DNA of 64,000 bases from CAIWHR01 sp963709525 (GCA_963709525.1 CAVPXB010000008.1:139773-203772), one strand, 5' to 3'. Counted from the stretch's first letter, positions 1-10,098 are shown. Translations and numbers: made by a program. Notes: a model not told the origin generated them from the sequence alone.

Positions 1-3000
1 AGCCCTTCACCAGCGCGTAGATCGCGGGGATCACCGCCAGCGTCAGCACCGTCGACGAGATCATGCCACCGACCATCGGGGCGGCGATCCGGCTCATCAC
101 CTCGGAGCCGGTGCCCGTTCCCCACATGATCGGCAGCAGGCCGGCCATGATCGCGACCACCGTCATCATCTTCGGCCGCACGCGCTCGACCGCACCCTCC
201 ATCACTGCGGCGTAGAGGTCGCGCGCGGTCGGTGCGACGCCTTCCGCCGCGCGCTGGTCGCGGATCTTCTGCCACGCCTGGTCGAGATAGATCAGCATCA
301 CCACGCCGGTCTCGGCCGCCACGCCCGCGAGCGCGATGAAGCCGACGGCCACGGCCACCGACATGTTGTACCCCAGCCACCACATCAGCCAGATGCCGCC
401 GACCAGCGCGAAGGGCACCGAAAGCATCACGATGAAGGTCTCGGTCAGCCGCCGGAAGTTGAGATAGAGCAGCAGGAAGATCAGCAGCAGGGTGACCGGA
501 ACCACCACCTTCAGCTTTTCCAGTGCGCGCTCCATGTACTCGAACTGGCCGCTCCAGGCGATGTAGTAGCCGGGCGGAAACTTGACGCTGTCGTTGACCG
601 CCTTGCGCGCGTCGGCGACGTAGCCGCCGATGTCGCGGTCGCGGATGTCGACGTAGATGTACGCGGACAGCAGCGCATTCTCGGTGCGAATCGCCGGCGC
701 GCCCTTGGTGATGCGGATACTTGCGAGCTGGCCCAGCGGCAGCATCGCGCCGTCCATCGTCGGCACCAGCACGCTGGCGGCGATCTGCTGCGGATCGCTG
801 CGCAGTTCGCGCGGATAGCGAACGCTGACGCCGAAGCGCTCGCGCCCCTCGACGGTGGTGGTCACCATCTCGCCGCCCAGCGCGGTGGCGATCACGTCCT
901 GCAACTCGCCGACCGCCAGGCCGTAGCGGGCCAGCGCCTGCCGGTCGGGCTCGATGTCGAGGTAGTAGCCGCCGGTGATCCGCTCGGCGAAGGCGCTGGT
1001 GGTCCCGGGCACCTTCTTGACCACCGCCTCGATCTCCTTGGCCAGGCGCTCCATCTCGGTGAGGTCCTTGCCGAAGACCTTGATGCCGATCGGGGTGCGG
1101 ATGCCGGTCGAGAGCATGTCGGTGCGCGCCTTGATCGGCATCGTCCAGGCATTCGACACGCCGGGAATCTGCAGCGCCTTGTCCATCTCGGCGATCAGCT
1201 TGTCGGTGGTCATGCCCGCGCGCCATTCGGCTTCGGGCTTCAGGTTGATCACCGTCTCGAACATCTCGACCGGTGCCGGGTCGGTCGCGGTCTGCGCGCG
1301 CCCCGCCTTGCCGAAGACCGACGCGACCTCGGGGAAGCTCTTGATGATCTTGTTCTGCGTCTGGACCAGTTCGGCCGCCTTGGTGATCGACATCGCCGGC
1401 AGCGAGGTCGGCATGTAGAACAGCGTCCCCTCGTTCAGCGCCGGCATGAACTCGGAGCCGAGGCGCATCGCCGGCCACGCAGTCGACGGCCAGCACCGCG
1501 ACGGCGAGGAGAATCGTCACCACCTTGAACCGCATCACGGTGGCGATGATCGGCCGGTAGACCCAGATCAGGAAGCGGTTGACGGGATTCTTCGCCTCCG
1601 GCATCACCTTGCCGCGGATGAACAGCATCATCAGCACCGGCACCAGCGTCACCGAAAGCAGCGCGGCGCCGGCCATGGCGAAGGTCTTGGTGAACGCCAG
1701 CGGCGAGAACAGGCGCCCTTCCTGGCCTTCGAGGCTGAACACCGGCAGGAACGACACGGTGATGATCAGCAGCGAAAAGAACAGCGCCGGGCCGACCTCG
1801 CGGCAGGCATCGATCATCGCCTGCGTCGCGCGATTCGCCGGGCTTGCAGGCGCTCGAGATGCTTGTGCGCGTTCTCGATCATCACGATCGCGGCGTCGAT
1901 CATGGCGCCGACGGCGATGGCGATGCCGCCGAGGCTCATGATGTTGGAGTTCATGCCCAGGAGGCGCATGGCGATGAACGCGATCAGGATACCGACCGGC
2001 AGCATCAGGATCGCCACCAGCGCGCTGCGCACATGCAGCAGGAAGACGATGCATACGGCCGCGACGATGAGGCTTTCCTCGATCAGCGTGCGCTTCAGGG
2101 TGTCGATGGCGCGATGGATGAGATCGGAACGATCGTAGGTGGTGACGATTTCCACGCCCGCCGGCAGCCCGCTCTTCACCTCCTCGATCTTGGCCTTGAG
2201 GTTGTGGATCACCTCCAGCGCGTTCTGGCCGTAGCGCGCCATCACGATGCCGGACACCACCTCGCCCTCGCCGTTCAACTCGGTCAGGCCGCGGCGCTCG
2301 TCGGGGCCGAGTTCGACGCGGGCGATGTCGCGGATCAGCACCGGCGTGCCCTTGTCGCTCTTGACCACCAGTTGCTCGATGTCGGCGCTCCCGCGCAGGT
2401 AGCCGCGGCCGCGCACCATGTACTCGGCCTCGGCCATCTCGATCACGCGCCCGCCGACGTCGCGGTTCGAGTCGCGGATCACCTGCCCGACCTTGGCCAG
2501 CGGGATGTTGTAGGCGCGAAGCCGGGTCGGGTCGACGGTGACCTGGTACTGCTGGACGAAGCCGCCCACGCTCGCGACTTCGGCGACACCCGGCGCCTTG
2601 GCCAGCTGGTAGCGCAGGTACCAGTCCTGGATGGTGCGCAACTCGGCCAGCGTGTGCTGCGCACTGACCACCGCGTACTGGTAGACCCAGCCCACGCCGG
2701 TGGCATCGGGCCCGAGCTGCGGGCGTCACGCCGCGCGGCAGGCGGCCGGCGGCGAAGTTGAGGTACTCGAGCACGCGCGAGCGCGCCCAGTAGATGTCGG
2801 TGCCGTCCTCGAAGATCACGTAGACGAACGACGCGCCGAAGAACGAGAAGCCGCGGACGACTTTCGACTTGGGCACCGACAGCATCGCCGTGGTCAGCGG
2901 ATAGGTGACCTGATCCTCGACCACCTGCGGCGCCTGGCCGGGGAACTCGGTATAGATGATCACCTGGACGTCGGAGAGATCGGGCAGCGCGTCCAGCGGC

Positions 3001-3101
3001 GTCTTCATCACCGCATAGACGCCCGCCAGCGTGACGAACACCGTCGCCAGCAGCACCAGAAAGACGTTCCGCGCCGACCACTCGATAAGTTTTCCCAGCA
3101 C
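1..3101 (-). CDS. cusA: CusA/CzcA-type heavy-metal RND efflux pump (3' end outside window, frameshifted)
   Basis: Inner-membrane RND pump that drives Cu(I)/Ag(I), or another metal, through a tripartite CusCBA channel using the proton gradient. The start is taken as GTG at 3101 (VLGKLIEWSARN), preceded by a GGAAGGGA ribosome site. The protein shows the TPLDALPDLSDVQV motif near residue 35, a transmembrane stretch ending in IENAHKHLE, the EFMPALNEGTLFYMP motif and a C-terminal SSTVLTLAVIPAIYALVKG that runs off the window. Three single-base shifts (about 2726, 1840 and 1485) break the frame, but normal CusA sequence continues after each, so sequencing error is likelier than decay. It is the last gene of cusCBA. 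HME subfamily is certain; the exact metal is inferred from the CusF domains nearby. Confidence 0.9.
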   Translation of the reverse strand, partial: MLGKLIEWSARNVFLVLLATVFVTLAGVYAVMKTPLDALPDLSDVQVIIYTEFPGQAPQVVEDQVTYPLTTAMLSVPKSKVVRGFSFFGASFVYVIFEDGTDIYWARSRVLEYLNFAAGRLPRGVTPAARARCHRRGLGLPVRGGQCAAHAGRVAHHPGLVPALPAGQGAGCRRSRERGRLRPAVPGHRRPDPASRLQHPAGQGRAGDPRLEPRRRRARDRDGRGRVHGARPRLPARERRHRATGGQERQGHAGADPRHRPRRTRPRRAPRPDRVERRGRGGVRHRDGALRPERAGGDPQPQGQDRGGEERAAGGRGNRHHLRSFRSHPSRHRHPEAHADRGKPHRRGRMHRLPAACAQRAGGDPDAAGRYPDRVHRHAPPGHELQHHEPRRHRHRRRRHDRRRDRDDRERAQASRAPASPANRATQAMIDACREVGPALFFSLLIITVSFLPVFSLEGQEGRLFSPLAFTKTFAMAGAALLSVTLVPVLMMLFIRGKVMPEAKNPVNRFLIWVYRPIIATVMRFKVVTILLAVAVLAVDCVAGDAPRLRVHAGAERGDAVLHADLAAGDVDHQGGRTGPDAEQDHQELPRGRVGLRQGGARADRDRPGTGRDVRDGDQPEARSRMARGHDHRQADRRDGQGAADSRRVECLDDADQGAHRHALDRHPHPDRHQGLRQGPHRDGAPGQGDRGGGQEGARDHQRLRRADHRRLLPRHRARPAGAGPLRPGGRRVAGRDRHRAGRRDGDHHRRGARALRRQRSLSARTAQRSAADRRQRAGADDGRRDAAAGPARKYPHHQGRAGDSHRECAAVRVHLRRHPRPRHRRLRRRRAQGGQRQRQVSARLLHRLERPVRVHGARTGKAEGGGSGHPAADLPAALSQLPAADRDLHRDAFGALRAGRRHLADVVAGVQHVGGRGRRLHRARGRGGRDRRGDADLSRPGVAEDPRPARGGRRRTDRARPLRRSDGGCGRARAAEDDDGGRDHGRPAADHVGNGHRLRGDEPDRRPDGRWHDLVDGADAGGDPRDLRAGEG

Positions 3102-3121
3102 TGCGATATTCCCTTCCGTCC

Positions 3122-3147
3122 TTTGTAGGAGCGGTCTTAGCCGCGAC
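3122..3147. repeat. REP-like short palindrome
   Basis: The text TTGTAGGAGCGGTCTTAGCC followed by GCGA contains a small inverted repeat (GCGG/CCGC). It resembles repetitive extragenic palindromes common in proteobacteria. It lies just upstream of cusA. Confidence 0.4.
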
Positions 3148-3157
3148 GTATCAAACC

Positions 3158-3412
3158 CCGTTCGGGCTGAGCCAGTCTCAGTTTCCGTTCGGGCTGAGCC
3201 AGTCTCAGTTTCCGTTCGGGCTGAGCCAGTCTCAGTTTCCGTTCGGGCTGAGCCAGTCTCAGTTTCCGTTCGGGCTGAGCCAGTCGAAGCCCTTCGACAC
3301 GCTCAGGACAGGCCCTTCGACAAGCTTCCTTCGACAAGCTCAGGACAGGCCCTTCGACAAGCTTCCTTCGACAAGCTCAGGACAGGCCCTTCGACAAGCT
3401 CAGGGCGAACGG
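3158..3412. repeat. 27-bp tandem repeats followed by CTTCGACAAGCTC repeats
   Basis: Units beginning CCGTTCGGGCTGAGCC start at 3158, 3185, 3212, 3239 and 3266 (period 27). They run into several degenerate copies of CCCTTCGACAAGCTCAGG up to the CGAACGG at 3412. The same family occurs in opposite orientation at 25593-25735. The block fills the cusB-cusA gap and contains no credible gene. Confidence 0.9.
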
Positions 3413-3458
3413 ATCAACCATTTCTTGCGCCGGAGTACTGGAGGCGCACCAACGAGCG

Positions 3459-5042
3459 TTATTCCCTGCTTCGCATCGGAGTCACCGGCGATGGCGCGAT
3501 GGACGTGATCACCCACTCGCCCGGCTTGCGTTCGACGAACTCGAAGTCGAAGGTGCTTCCTGGCTTCAATCCCTGCAGCAGCGACGGGTTGGCCGGCACG
3601 AACTCCATGGTCATCGCCGGCCATTTGAGGCTCGGCACGGGATCGTGCTTGACCGACAGCGTTCCGGCCTTGGCGTCGATCGCAACGATGCTGCCGTGCG
3701 CCTTGTGGCCGACCTTGGCAGGCGCGGCGCCGGGCGTGGCGCTACCGCTGCCGAAGCCGCCGATGGCCGCTTTCAGGTTGCTTTCGGCGTCGATCAGGAA
3801 GTTGGCGGCGGTGACGACCGGCTCGCCTTCCTTCACCCCATCGAGGATTTCGACGTGAGTGTCGCTGCGCGCGCCGAGCTTGACCTCGCGCGGCTCGAAG
3901 CGCCCTTCGGCCAGTTGCACGAAGACGATGCGGCGCGTGCCGCTGTCGATGACGGCCGAGGTCGGCACGGTGACGACCTTGGCCCTCGCACCGACCGGCA
4001 GTTCGACCTCGGCGAACATCGCCGGCTTCAGCTGCTGTCCCGGATTGGCAAGCTCGATGCGGATCGGCACCGTCCGTGTTTCGGGCTTCAACGTCGGGTA
4101 GATGTAGGTGATCCGGCCGTCGAAGGTCTTGCCCGGATAGGCGTTGAACCTGAGCTTCGCGGTGCTGCCGACGCGAATCTGTCCGAGGTCCTGCTCGAAC
4201 ACGTCGGCGATCACCCACAGGGCGGACAGGTCGGCGATCTGGAAGAGCGCCTCGCCGGGCATGAAGCGCATGCCCTGCAACGCCTTCTTCTCCAGCACGA
4301 TGCCGCCCGCGGGCGAGCGGAAGGTCAACGTGCGGCGGATCTCGCCGGAGCCCACCAGCGCCTTCACCTGCTCGTCCGGAATGTCCCAATTGCGCAGGCG
4401 CGCCAGGCTCGACTCGGCGAGCCGGCTCATCCCCGCCTGCGCGTCGCCGCCGGCATCCTTCAATGCCTCGACGCCCTTGACCGCGATCAGGTACTCGCGC
4501 TGCGCCGACACGAGCTCTGGGCTGTAGACTTCGAACAGCGGCTGGCCCTTGGCCACCGGCTGTCCCGTTGCGTTGACCAGCAATTTCTCGACCCAGCCTT
4601 CGAACTTGGGCGCGACGGCGACCACGCGGCGCTCGTCGATCTCGACCCGCCCCAGCGCGCGCACGTTGCGCTCGAGCACGCGCAGCGCCGCGGGTTCGGT
4701 GCGCACGCCGAGCTTCTGCACCCGATCGACGCTGATCTTCACCGACTTGCCCTCGTCGACGGCATCGTCGTCGCCTTCGTAGACCGGGATGTAGTCCATC
4801 CCCATCGGATCCTTCTTCGGCGTCGGCGAGGTGTCCGGCAGCCCCATCGGGTTGCGGTAGAAGCGCAGCTTGCGCACCGGCTTGGCGGCATCGCCCGGGG
4901 TCGCGCCGATCGCGATCGCGCCCGCAGGCGCGGGGGACGTGTTCGACACTCCGGCCGGAGTCCGCTGCGCCCACCAATAGCCACCCGCCACCCCCAGCGC
5001 CAGCATCGCTGCCGCGGCCAACGCGGCGGTTCCGGTTTTCAC
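3459..5042 (-). CDS. cusB: CusB-type periplasmic adaptor with N-terminal metal-binding domain and C-terminal CusF-like domain
   Basis: Membrane-fusion protein (527 aa) linking CusA to CusC. The GTG start at 5042 overlaps the cusC stop (GTGA arrangement); a longer open frame upstream is only the shadow of cusC. Order of parts: membrane anchor (residues about 5-22), heavy-metal-binding segment (FYRNPMGLPD...DPMGMDYIPVY, about 60-85), barrel-sandwich/hairpin adaptor core, then a CusF-like domain over the last 75 residues. That domain keeps the copper ligands as H, W, M, M in the KHDP...KWPAMTM context. Adaptor fused to a CusF module is a known variant and suggests direct metallochaperone delivery. 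Confidence 0.93.
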   Translation of the reverse strand: MKTGTAALAAAAMLALGVAGGYWWAQRTPAGVSNTSPAPAGAIAIGATPGDAAKPVRKLRFYRNPMGLPDTSPTPKKDPMGMDYIPVYEGDDDAVDEGKSVKISVDRVQKLGVRTEPAALRVLERNVRALGRVEIDERRVVAVAPKFEGWVEKLLVNATGQPVAKGQPLFEVYSPELVSAQREYLIAVKGVEALKDAGGDAQAGMSRLAESSLARLRNWDIPDEQVKALVGSGEIRRTLTFRSPAGGIVLEKKALQGMRFMPGEALFQIADLSALWVIADVFEQDLGQIRVGSTAKLRFNAYPGKTFDGRITYIYPTLKPETRTVPIRIELANPGQQLKPAMFAEVELPVGARAKVVTVPTSAVIDSGTRRIVFVQLAEGRFEPREVKLGARSDTHVEILDGVKEGEPVVTAANFLIDAESNLKAAIGGFGSGSATPGAAPAKVGHKAHGSIVAIDAKAGTLSVKHDPVPSLKWPAMTMEFVPANPSLLQGLKPGSTFDFEFVERKPGEWVITSIAPSPVTPMRSRE

Positions 5043-6316
5043 AGGTCTTCTCCCAGCAGCCGTTCGATTTCGGCCAACCGCATCTGAGCTTCGGCGTTCG
5101 CCTTTTCGCGATCCTGTTTCGCTTTGCGGATCTGCCGCTGCGCCTCGAGCAGGGTGGCGAAGTCGACGCGGCCGTTCTCGTAGGCGGCCATCGCCGACTG
5201 CAGTGTCAGGCCGGCCTGCGGCAACAATTGCGTCGTGAGCAGTTCCTCGATCCGTCGGGCGGCATCGAGCGCCGCGACGTGCTCGCCGAGTTCGGCGCGC
5301 GCCTGCAGCAAGGCGGCTTCCCTGCGCGAACGGGCGGCAGAGAGCATCGACTCCGCCTCGGACTCCTGCGCGCGGCGAGACCCTTGCTGCAGCGGGATAT
5401 TGACCTCGACCATCAACTCCCATTCGTTGATCCGGCTGCCCATCTGGATCGGCGAAACGCCGACGCTGAAATCCGGATAGCGGTTGCGGTAGGTGAGATC
5501 GCGTCCGCGTTCGGCCGACTGGATGCGCGCATCCTCGATCGCGAGCTGGGGATTGTTGGCCACCAGCCGATCGGCCAGTGCCGCAGGGTCGAGCCGCGCC
5601 GGGGGCGGCAATGTTCGAGTGCGCCTGGGGTCCGCCAATGGCGCATTGGCGGGTCGGGTGAGCAGGCTGTTGAGCTTCGCCTGCCATTGTCGTTTTTCGC
5701 TGTCCAGCATCACGAGGTCGGTGCGCATGCCGGTAAGTTCGACCTGGGCGCGGATCGCGTCCTGCTGCGGAACGAGCCCGCTCGAGTAGCGCACCTGCGC
5801 CAGGCTCTCCAGGCTGCCCATGAGCGTGAGCACTTCGCGCGCGAGTTCCTCGTTGCGCGCCGCGAGCTGGTACTGCGCGTAGGCGGTCTTGATCCTGGCG
5901 GCAAGCTCGGCCCAGGTCGCGCTCACGCGACGATCGGCCTGAAGCGCATCGGCTTCCGCCACGCCTTGCCGGAGGTCGCGCTTGCCCCAGAACGGGAGCG
6001 ACTGCGAAATCGTGTATTTGGTCGACCCCACCTTGTTCGGCAGCAGGCTGGGCGACGCGTCGCTGCCGGCGTTGGTGATGTTCTGCAACTCGGTCTTGAA
6101 CATCGGATCGGGCAGCGCGCTGGCGGGGCCGATGCGTTGCTGCGCCGCCGCCGCCTCGTGCCGCATCGCCTGCAACTCCGGATGGCGGTCGCGCGCATAG
6201 GCGAGCAGGCTTTCGACGCTGTCGCCGGGAAACGCCTCTTGCGCCGAAACCGATGTGCTGGCGAGCCAGAGCAACAACACCAGCATCGGCACGCCGGGCG
6301 TGCGTCTGGACAGCAT
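5039..6316 (-). CDS. cusC: CusC/TolC-type outer-membrane efflux protein
   Basis: Outer-membrane factor (425 aa) of the copper/silver efflux complex, with a signal peptide (MLSRRTPGVPMLVLLLWLAS, cleavage after SVSAQ) and two TolC-like OEP repeats rich in coiled-coil. The start at 6316 is chosen because AAAGGA lies 8 bases upstream and the signal peptide begins there; an upstream in-frame extension adds only non-signal residues. It is the first gene of cusC-cusB-cusA. Confidence 0.9.
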   Translation of the reverse strand: MLSRRTPGVPMLVLLLWLASTSVSAQEAFPGDSVESLLAYARDRHPELQAMRHEAAAAQQRIGPASALPDPMFKTELQNITNAGSDASPSLLPNKVGSTKYTISQSLPFWGKRDLRQGVAEADALQADRRVSATWAELAARIKTAYAQYQLAARNEELAREVLTLMGSLESLAQVRYSSGLVPQQDAIRAQVELTGMRTDLVMLDSEKRQWQAKLNSLLTRPANAPLADPRRTRTLPPPARLDPAALADRLVANNPQLAIEDARIQSAERGRDLTYRNRYPDFSVGVSPIQMGSRINEWELMVEVNIPLQQGSRRAQESEAESMLSAARSRREAALLQARAELGEHVAALDAARRIEELLTTQLLPQAGLTLQSAMAAYENGRVDFATLLEAQRQIRKAKQDREKANAEAQMRLAEIERLLGEDL

Positions 6317-6353
6317 GGGGTGAGTCCTTTGCTCTTGACGGCAGACGTTGCCG

Positions 6354-6698
6354 CTATTTCGCGATTTCGTACGCAACGACGGTGAGTTCGCCCTTGACCA
6401 TGTCGGCGACGAAGCGAATCCTGTCGCCGTCCTTCATCTTCTTGAGCCAGGCCGGGTCCTTGACGCGAAAGGTCATCGTCATCTTCGGCATGTCGAGGTT
6501 CTTGATGTCCTCATGGGCGATCGTGAGCTCGCTGCGCGCCATGTCGACCTTTTTCACCACGCCGCTGGTCATCGGTGCCGTTGCCGGCGCCACGGCCCTG
6601 GTCGGCGCCATGTGCTGCGAGTGATCGGTCTGCCCGAGCGCGGCGAGCGGGGTCAGGGCGACAAGGCCTGCAACCAAGGTGACGAGCGGGGATTTCAC
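6354..6698 (-). CDS. cusF: CusF-like periplasmic copper-binding protein
   Basis: 114-aa exported protein starting at GTG 6698 (AGGAGCC upstream), with a signal peptide ending near ALGQ. The OB-fold metal site reads AHEDIKNLDMPKMTM: the histidine and both M-x-M methionines of CusF are present, but the tryptophan that caps copper in E. coli CusF is a methionine. It sits upstream of cusC in the same direction and probably delivers Cu(I)/Ag(I) to the pump. Confidence 0.88.
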   Translation of the reverse strand: MKSPLVTLVAGLVALTPLAALGQTDHSQHMAPTRAVAPATAPMTSGVVKKVDMARSELTIAHEDIKNLDMPKMTMTFRVKDPAWLKKMKDGDRIRFVADMVKGELTVVAYEIAK

Positions 6699-6800
6699 GA
6701 GAGAGGCTCCTGCTTGCGAGTGGAGGGTGGCGTACGGCGCAGACGTCTGCGCAACGCCGCCAGTATCGCGTCGCGCGCCGTACGGCAACCTGTCCTGGAG

Positions 6801-6816
6801 ATTACGATTCGGTAAT
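6801..6816. promoter_or_regulatory. ATTAC-N6-GTAAT palindrome, candidate CusR/CopR box
   Basis: Perfect 5-bp arms separated by 6 bases in the divergent promoter between cusF and cusR. CopR/CusR-type regulators are known to bind related TTAC...GTAA palindromes. The position suits control of both transcripts. The assignment is inferred from context. Confidence 0.5.
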
Positions 6817-6890
6817 CTTCGCGCCATCCCGGGCTGTCTGCGGCACAATGCCCGTCATCGCGCGCCGCCTCACGCGCCGCCAGGAAACCG

Positions 6891-7571
6891 ATGAAAATCC
6901 TGATCGTCGAAGACGAGCCCAAGACCGGCGCCTATCTCAAGCAAGGGCTCGCCGAAGCCGGGTTCGTGACCGATCTTGCGCGGGACGGCATCGACGGCCT
7001 GCACCTGGCCATGCACGAGGCCTACGACCTCGTCATCCTCGACGTCATGCTGCCCGGCGCCGACGGCTGGCAGGTGCTCACGGCCCTGCGCCGTGCAGGG
7101 CGCGACCTGCCGGTGCTCTTTCTCACCGCGCGCGACGACGTGGACGACCGCGTCAGGGGGCTCGAGGCGGGCGCCGACGACTATCTTGTCAAGCCCTTCG
7201 CGTTCTCGGAGCTTCTGGCACGCGTGCGCACGCTGCTGCGCCGGGGCAAGGCGCGCGAGCCCGAGTCGCTGCGCGTCGCCGACCTCGAGCTCGATCTCAT
7301 GCGGCGGCGCGTCGTGCGGGGTGGGCGGCGGATCGACCTCACGGCCAAGGAGTTCGCGCTGCTCGAACTCCTGCTGCGTCGCCGCGGCGAAGTGCTGCCC
7401 CGGTCGCTGATCGCCTCGCAGGTGTGGGACATGAATTTCGACAGCGACACCAACGTGATCGAGGTAGCGGTGCGGCGCCTGCGCGCGAAGATCGACGACG
7501 CATTCGACGTCAAGCTGATCCGCACCGTGCGCGGCATGGGTTATGTGATCGAGTTGCCCGAGGCCGCATGA
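6891..7571 (+). CDS. cusR: CusR/CopR-family OmpR-type response regulator
   Basis: 226 aa. The receiver domain has the acidic pair ED at 8-9, phospho-acceptor Asp in VILDVMLPG (about 51) and conserved Lys in VKPF (about 101). It is followed by a winged-helix DNA-binding domain (RRIDLTAKEFALLELLL ... VRRLRAKID ... RTVRGMGYVIE). It overlaps the downstream kinase start by a few bases, so the two are co-translated. Divergent from cusFCBA; likely activates it under copper/silver. Confidence 0.92.
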   Translation: MKILIVEDEPKTGAYLKQGLAEAGFVTDLARDGIDGLHLAMHEAYDLVILDVMLPGADGWQVLTALRRAGRDLPVLFLTARDDVDDRVRGLEAGADDYLVKPFAFSELLARVRTLLRRGKAREPESLRVADLELDLMRRRVVRGGRRIDLTAKEFALLELLLRRRGEVLPRSLIASQVWDMNFDSDTNVIEVAVRRLRAKIDDAFDVKLIRTVRGMGYVIELPEAA

Positions 7572-8966
7572 AACGTCCGCCCTCGATCGCGCTGCGCCTG
7601 AATCTCCTGTTTCTCGCGATCCTGGCGGTCGTCCTGGTCTCCGGCGGCACCTGGCTCGCCTCGGCGATAGAGGTGCATTTCCAGGAGCAGGACCGGATGG
7701 AGATCGGCGGCAAGCTGGTGCTGCTGCGCCGGACTATCGCCAACGTGCGCAGCGCCGAGGACCTTGCCGCCTTGCCCCGCCACCTGGACGATGCCCTGGT
7801 CGGCCATCATGGCCTCTACGTCGCGGTCGCCGACGATCGCGGGGCGATTCTTTACGCCGCGCCGGAGCTCGTGTTTCCTGTCGACTGGAAGGCGGGCGCG
7901 CTGCCTGCCGATGGCGCCGCGGTCACGCCCTTCCTGCGCTGGGACCGCAATGGCGTGAGCTACCGGGGGCTGGTCGAGGCCGTGCCCGCGGGGTTGGCCG
8001 GCGGTGCGCGTCTCGCCGTGGGCGTGGCGCTCGATATCGGACATCACCAGACGTTCATGCAGGCGCTGTCCGAAGCGTTGATGACGGCGCTGGTCGTGTG
8101 CCTCGCGGTCGCTGGCGCGCTGACGTGGATCGCGACACGGCGCGGCCTCACGCCGCTACGCGACATGGCGGGTGTCGCGAAGGGCATATCCGCGAGTCGC
8201 CTCGATCAGCGGCTCGACGTGGACACGTTACCGGCGGAGCTCGTGCGATCTCGCGGCGTCCTTCAACGGCATGCTGGGCCGGCTCGAAGACTCGTTCCGG
8301 CGCCTCAACGAGTTTTCGGGGGACATCGCGCACGAGCTGCGCACGCCGATCAGCAACCTGATGATCGAGACGCAGGTCGCGCTGTCGCGCTCGCGCACGG
8401 CCGAGAGCTATCGCGAGATCCTCTACTCCAGCCTCGAGGAATACGAGCACATGGCGCGGATGATCGCCGACATGCTGTTCCTCGCCAAAGCCGACAACGG
8501 TCTGCTGGTGCCCAACCGTGAAGCGCTGGACCTCGCGCAGGAAGTCGACGCCGTCGTCGAGTACTACGAGGTGCTCGCCGCCGAACGAAACATTCGCCTG
8601 CGCCGCTCGGGCGAGGGCCGGATCAGCGGCGACAGGCTGATGCTCCGCCGCGCCATCGGCAACCTTGTCTCCAACGCCGTGCGCCACGCGCCGGAGGCGG
8701 GGGAGGTGACGATCGGGTTGCGCCCGGGCGAGAGCGGCGGGGTCCGGATAACGGTCGCCAACCCCGGCGAGCCGATCGCCGCCGAGCATCGGGCCCGGAT
8801 CTTCGACCGTTTCTATCGCGCCGATCCCTCGCGCCAGCGCAGCAGCGAAGGCGCGGGCCTGGGGCTCGCCATCGCGCGATCGATCGTGCTGGCGCATGGC
8901 GGCAGCATCGAAGCGGTCGCGACGACGACAGGCGCGCGCTTCGAGATGACGCTGCCGGCAGGGTAA
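7568..8966 (+). CDS. cusS: CusS-type heavy-metal sensor histidine kinase (one frameshift)
   Basis: Partner of the preceding regulator. ATG at 7568 overlaps its stop. Two membrane segments (about residues 12-32 and 165-187) enclose a periplasmic sensor, followed by HAMP, an H-box (GDIAHELRTPISNLM), N-box (NLVSNAVRHAP) and G-box (GLGLAIARSI). One extra base near 8245 breaks the frame just before the FNGMLGRLEDSFRRLNEF linker; the rest is intact, so the shift is probably a sequence error. Confidence 0.88.
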
Positions 8967-9138
8967 GATGCAGGCCCCTGAACTTGACGACCGGCACTCT
9001 CGTGAGAGACGCGCCTTCCCGCAACGCTGACCGTCGTCGGCGCGCTGTGGCGGGTCGCGCGCAGCGCGCGCATCCCGGTCCGGCAAGGGCGGGACTCCAC
9101 AACCGGGTAATTGACCGCCAAACGCCAAGGAATCGAAA

Positions 9139-10098
9139 ATGAAGAAACTGCTGCTGGGTGCGGCATTCGCCGCGGGGCTCGTCGGGTCGGCATACGCCGC
9201 CTGGCCCGAGAAGACCGTCACCATCATCGTCCCGTTTCCTGCCGGCGGGTCCACCGACATGGTGGCGCGCAACATCGCGCCGAAACTGCAGCAGCAACTC
9301 GGCCAGACCTTCGTCATCGACAATCGCGCCGGCGCCACGGGTGCGATCGGCGCGACCGCGGTCAAGCGCGCAGCACCCGACGGCTACACGTTCATGGTCG
9401 CCTCGATCGGCGTCTTCGCGGTCAACCCCTTTCTGCAGAAAAATCTCGCCTACGATCCGGCGAAGGATTTCGACCTGCTGACCGTCGCGGTGCGCGCGCC
9501 GAACGTGCTGGTCGCCAATCCCAACTTCGCCGCCAAGTCGGTGGGCGATCTGGTGGCGTTGATGAAGAAGACACCGGACAAGATCACCTTCGCCAATTCG
9601 GGATCCGGTTCGTCCGACCACCTGACGGCGGCGCTGTTCATGCAGAAGACCGGCAGCACCGGCGTGCACGTGCCGTACAAGGGCGGCGCGCCGGCGATCA
9701 CCGATCTTCTCGCCGGCCATGTCGACGTCTCGTTCCAGAACATCAATGCGGTGATCAACCATATCAAGGCGGGCAAGCTCATCGTGCTGGCGGTCACCGG
9801 CGACGCGCGTTCGCCACTGCTGCCGCAGGTGCCGACACTCACCGAAGCGGGCGCGAAGGACGTGGACGTGTTCTCGTGGCAGGGCATCGCCGCGCCGAAG
9901 GGGCTGCCCGCCGACGTCAGGCAGAAACTGCATGGCGCGATCGTCGGCGCGCTCAACGATCCGGAAATCAGATCGCGGATGGAAGGCCTCGGTTTCGAGA
10001 TCGTCGCCAATACGCCCGAGCAGTTCGCGACGTTCCTCAACGCCGAACTCGCGCGCTGGAAGCAGGTGATCGAAACCGGCAAGATCGTGGCCGAATGA
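9139..10098 (+). CDS. Bug/TctC-family periplasmic solute receptor
   Basis: 319 aa with a signal peptide (cleaved near YAAWP) and the family motifs TIIVPFPAGGSTDMVAR, NRAGATGAIGA, HVPYKGGAPA and DLLAGHVDVSFQN. These receptors bind carboxylated ligands for tripartite tricarboxylate transporters and are abundant in Burkholderiales. AAGGAA precedes the ATG. It lies directly upstream of, and touches, a glucarate dehydratase gene, so a hexarate ligand is a reasonable inference. No TctAB membrane genes are nearby. Confidence 0.9.
   Translation: MKKLLLGAAFAAGLVGSAYAAWPEKTVTIIVPFPAGGSTDMVARNIAPKLQQQLGQTFVIDNRAGATGAIGATAVKRAAPDGYTFMVASIGVFAVNPFLQKNLAYDPAKDFDLLTVAVRAPNVLVANPNFAAKSVGDLVALMKKTPDKITFANSGSGSSDHLTAALFMQKTGSTGVHVPYKGGAPAITDLLAGHVDVSFQNINAVINHIKAGKLIVLAVTGDARSPLLPQVPTLTEAGAKDVDVFSWQGIAAPKGLPADVRQKLHGAIVGALNDPEIRSRMEGLGFEIVANTPEQFATFLNAELARWKQVIETGKIVAE

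Noticed and set aside
3158..3412. CRISPR array from the 27-bp units
   Set aside because: The units are contiguous with no unique spacers, and no cas gene is near.
3459..5687. A 742-residue CusB with a long N-terminal extension
   Set aside because: The extra 215 residues are the antisense-like shadow of cusC in another frame; the GTG at 5042 begins with the membrane anchor.
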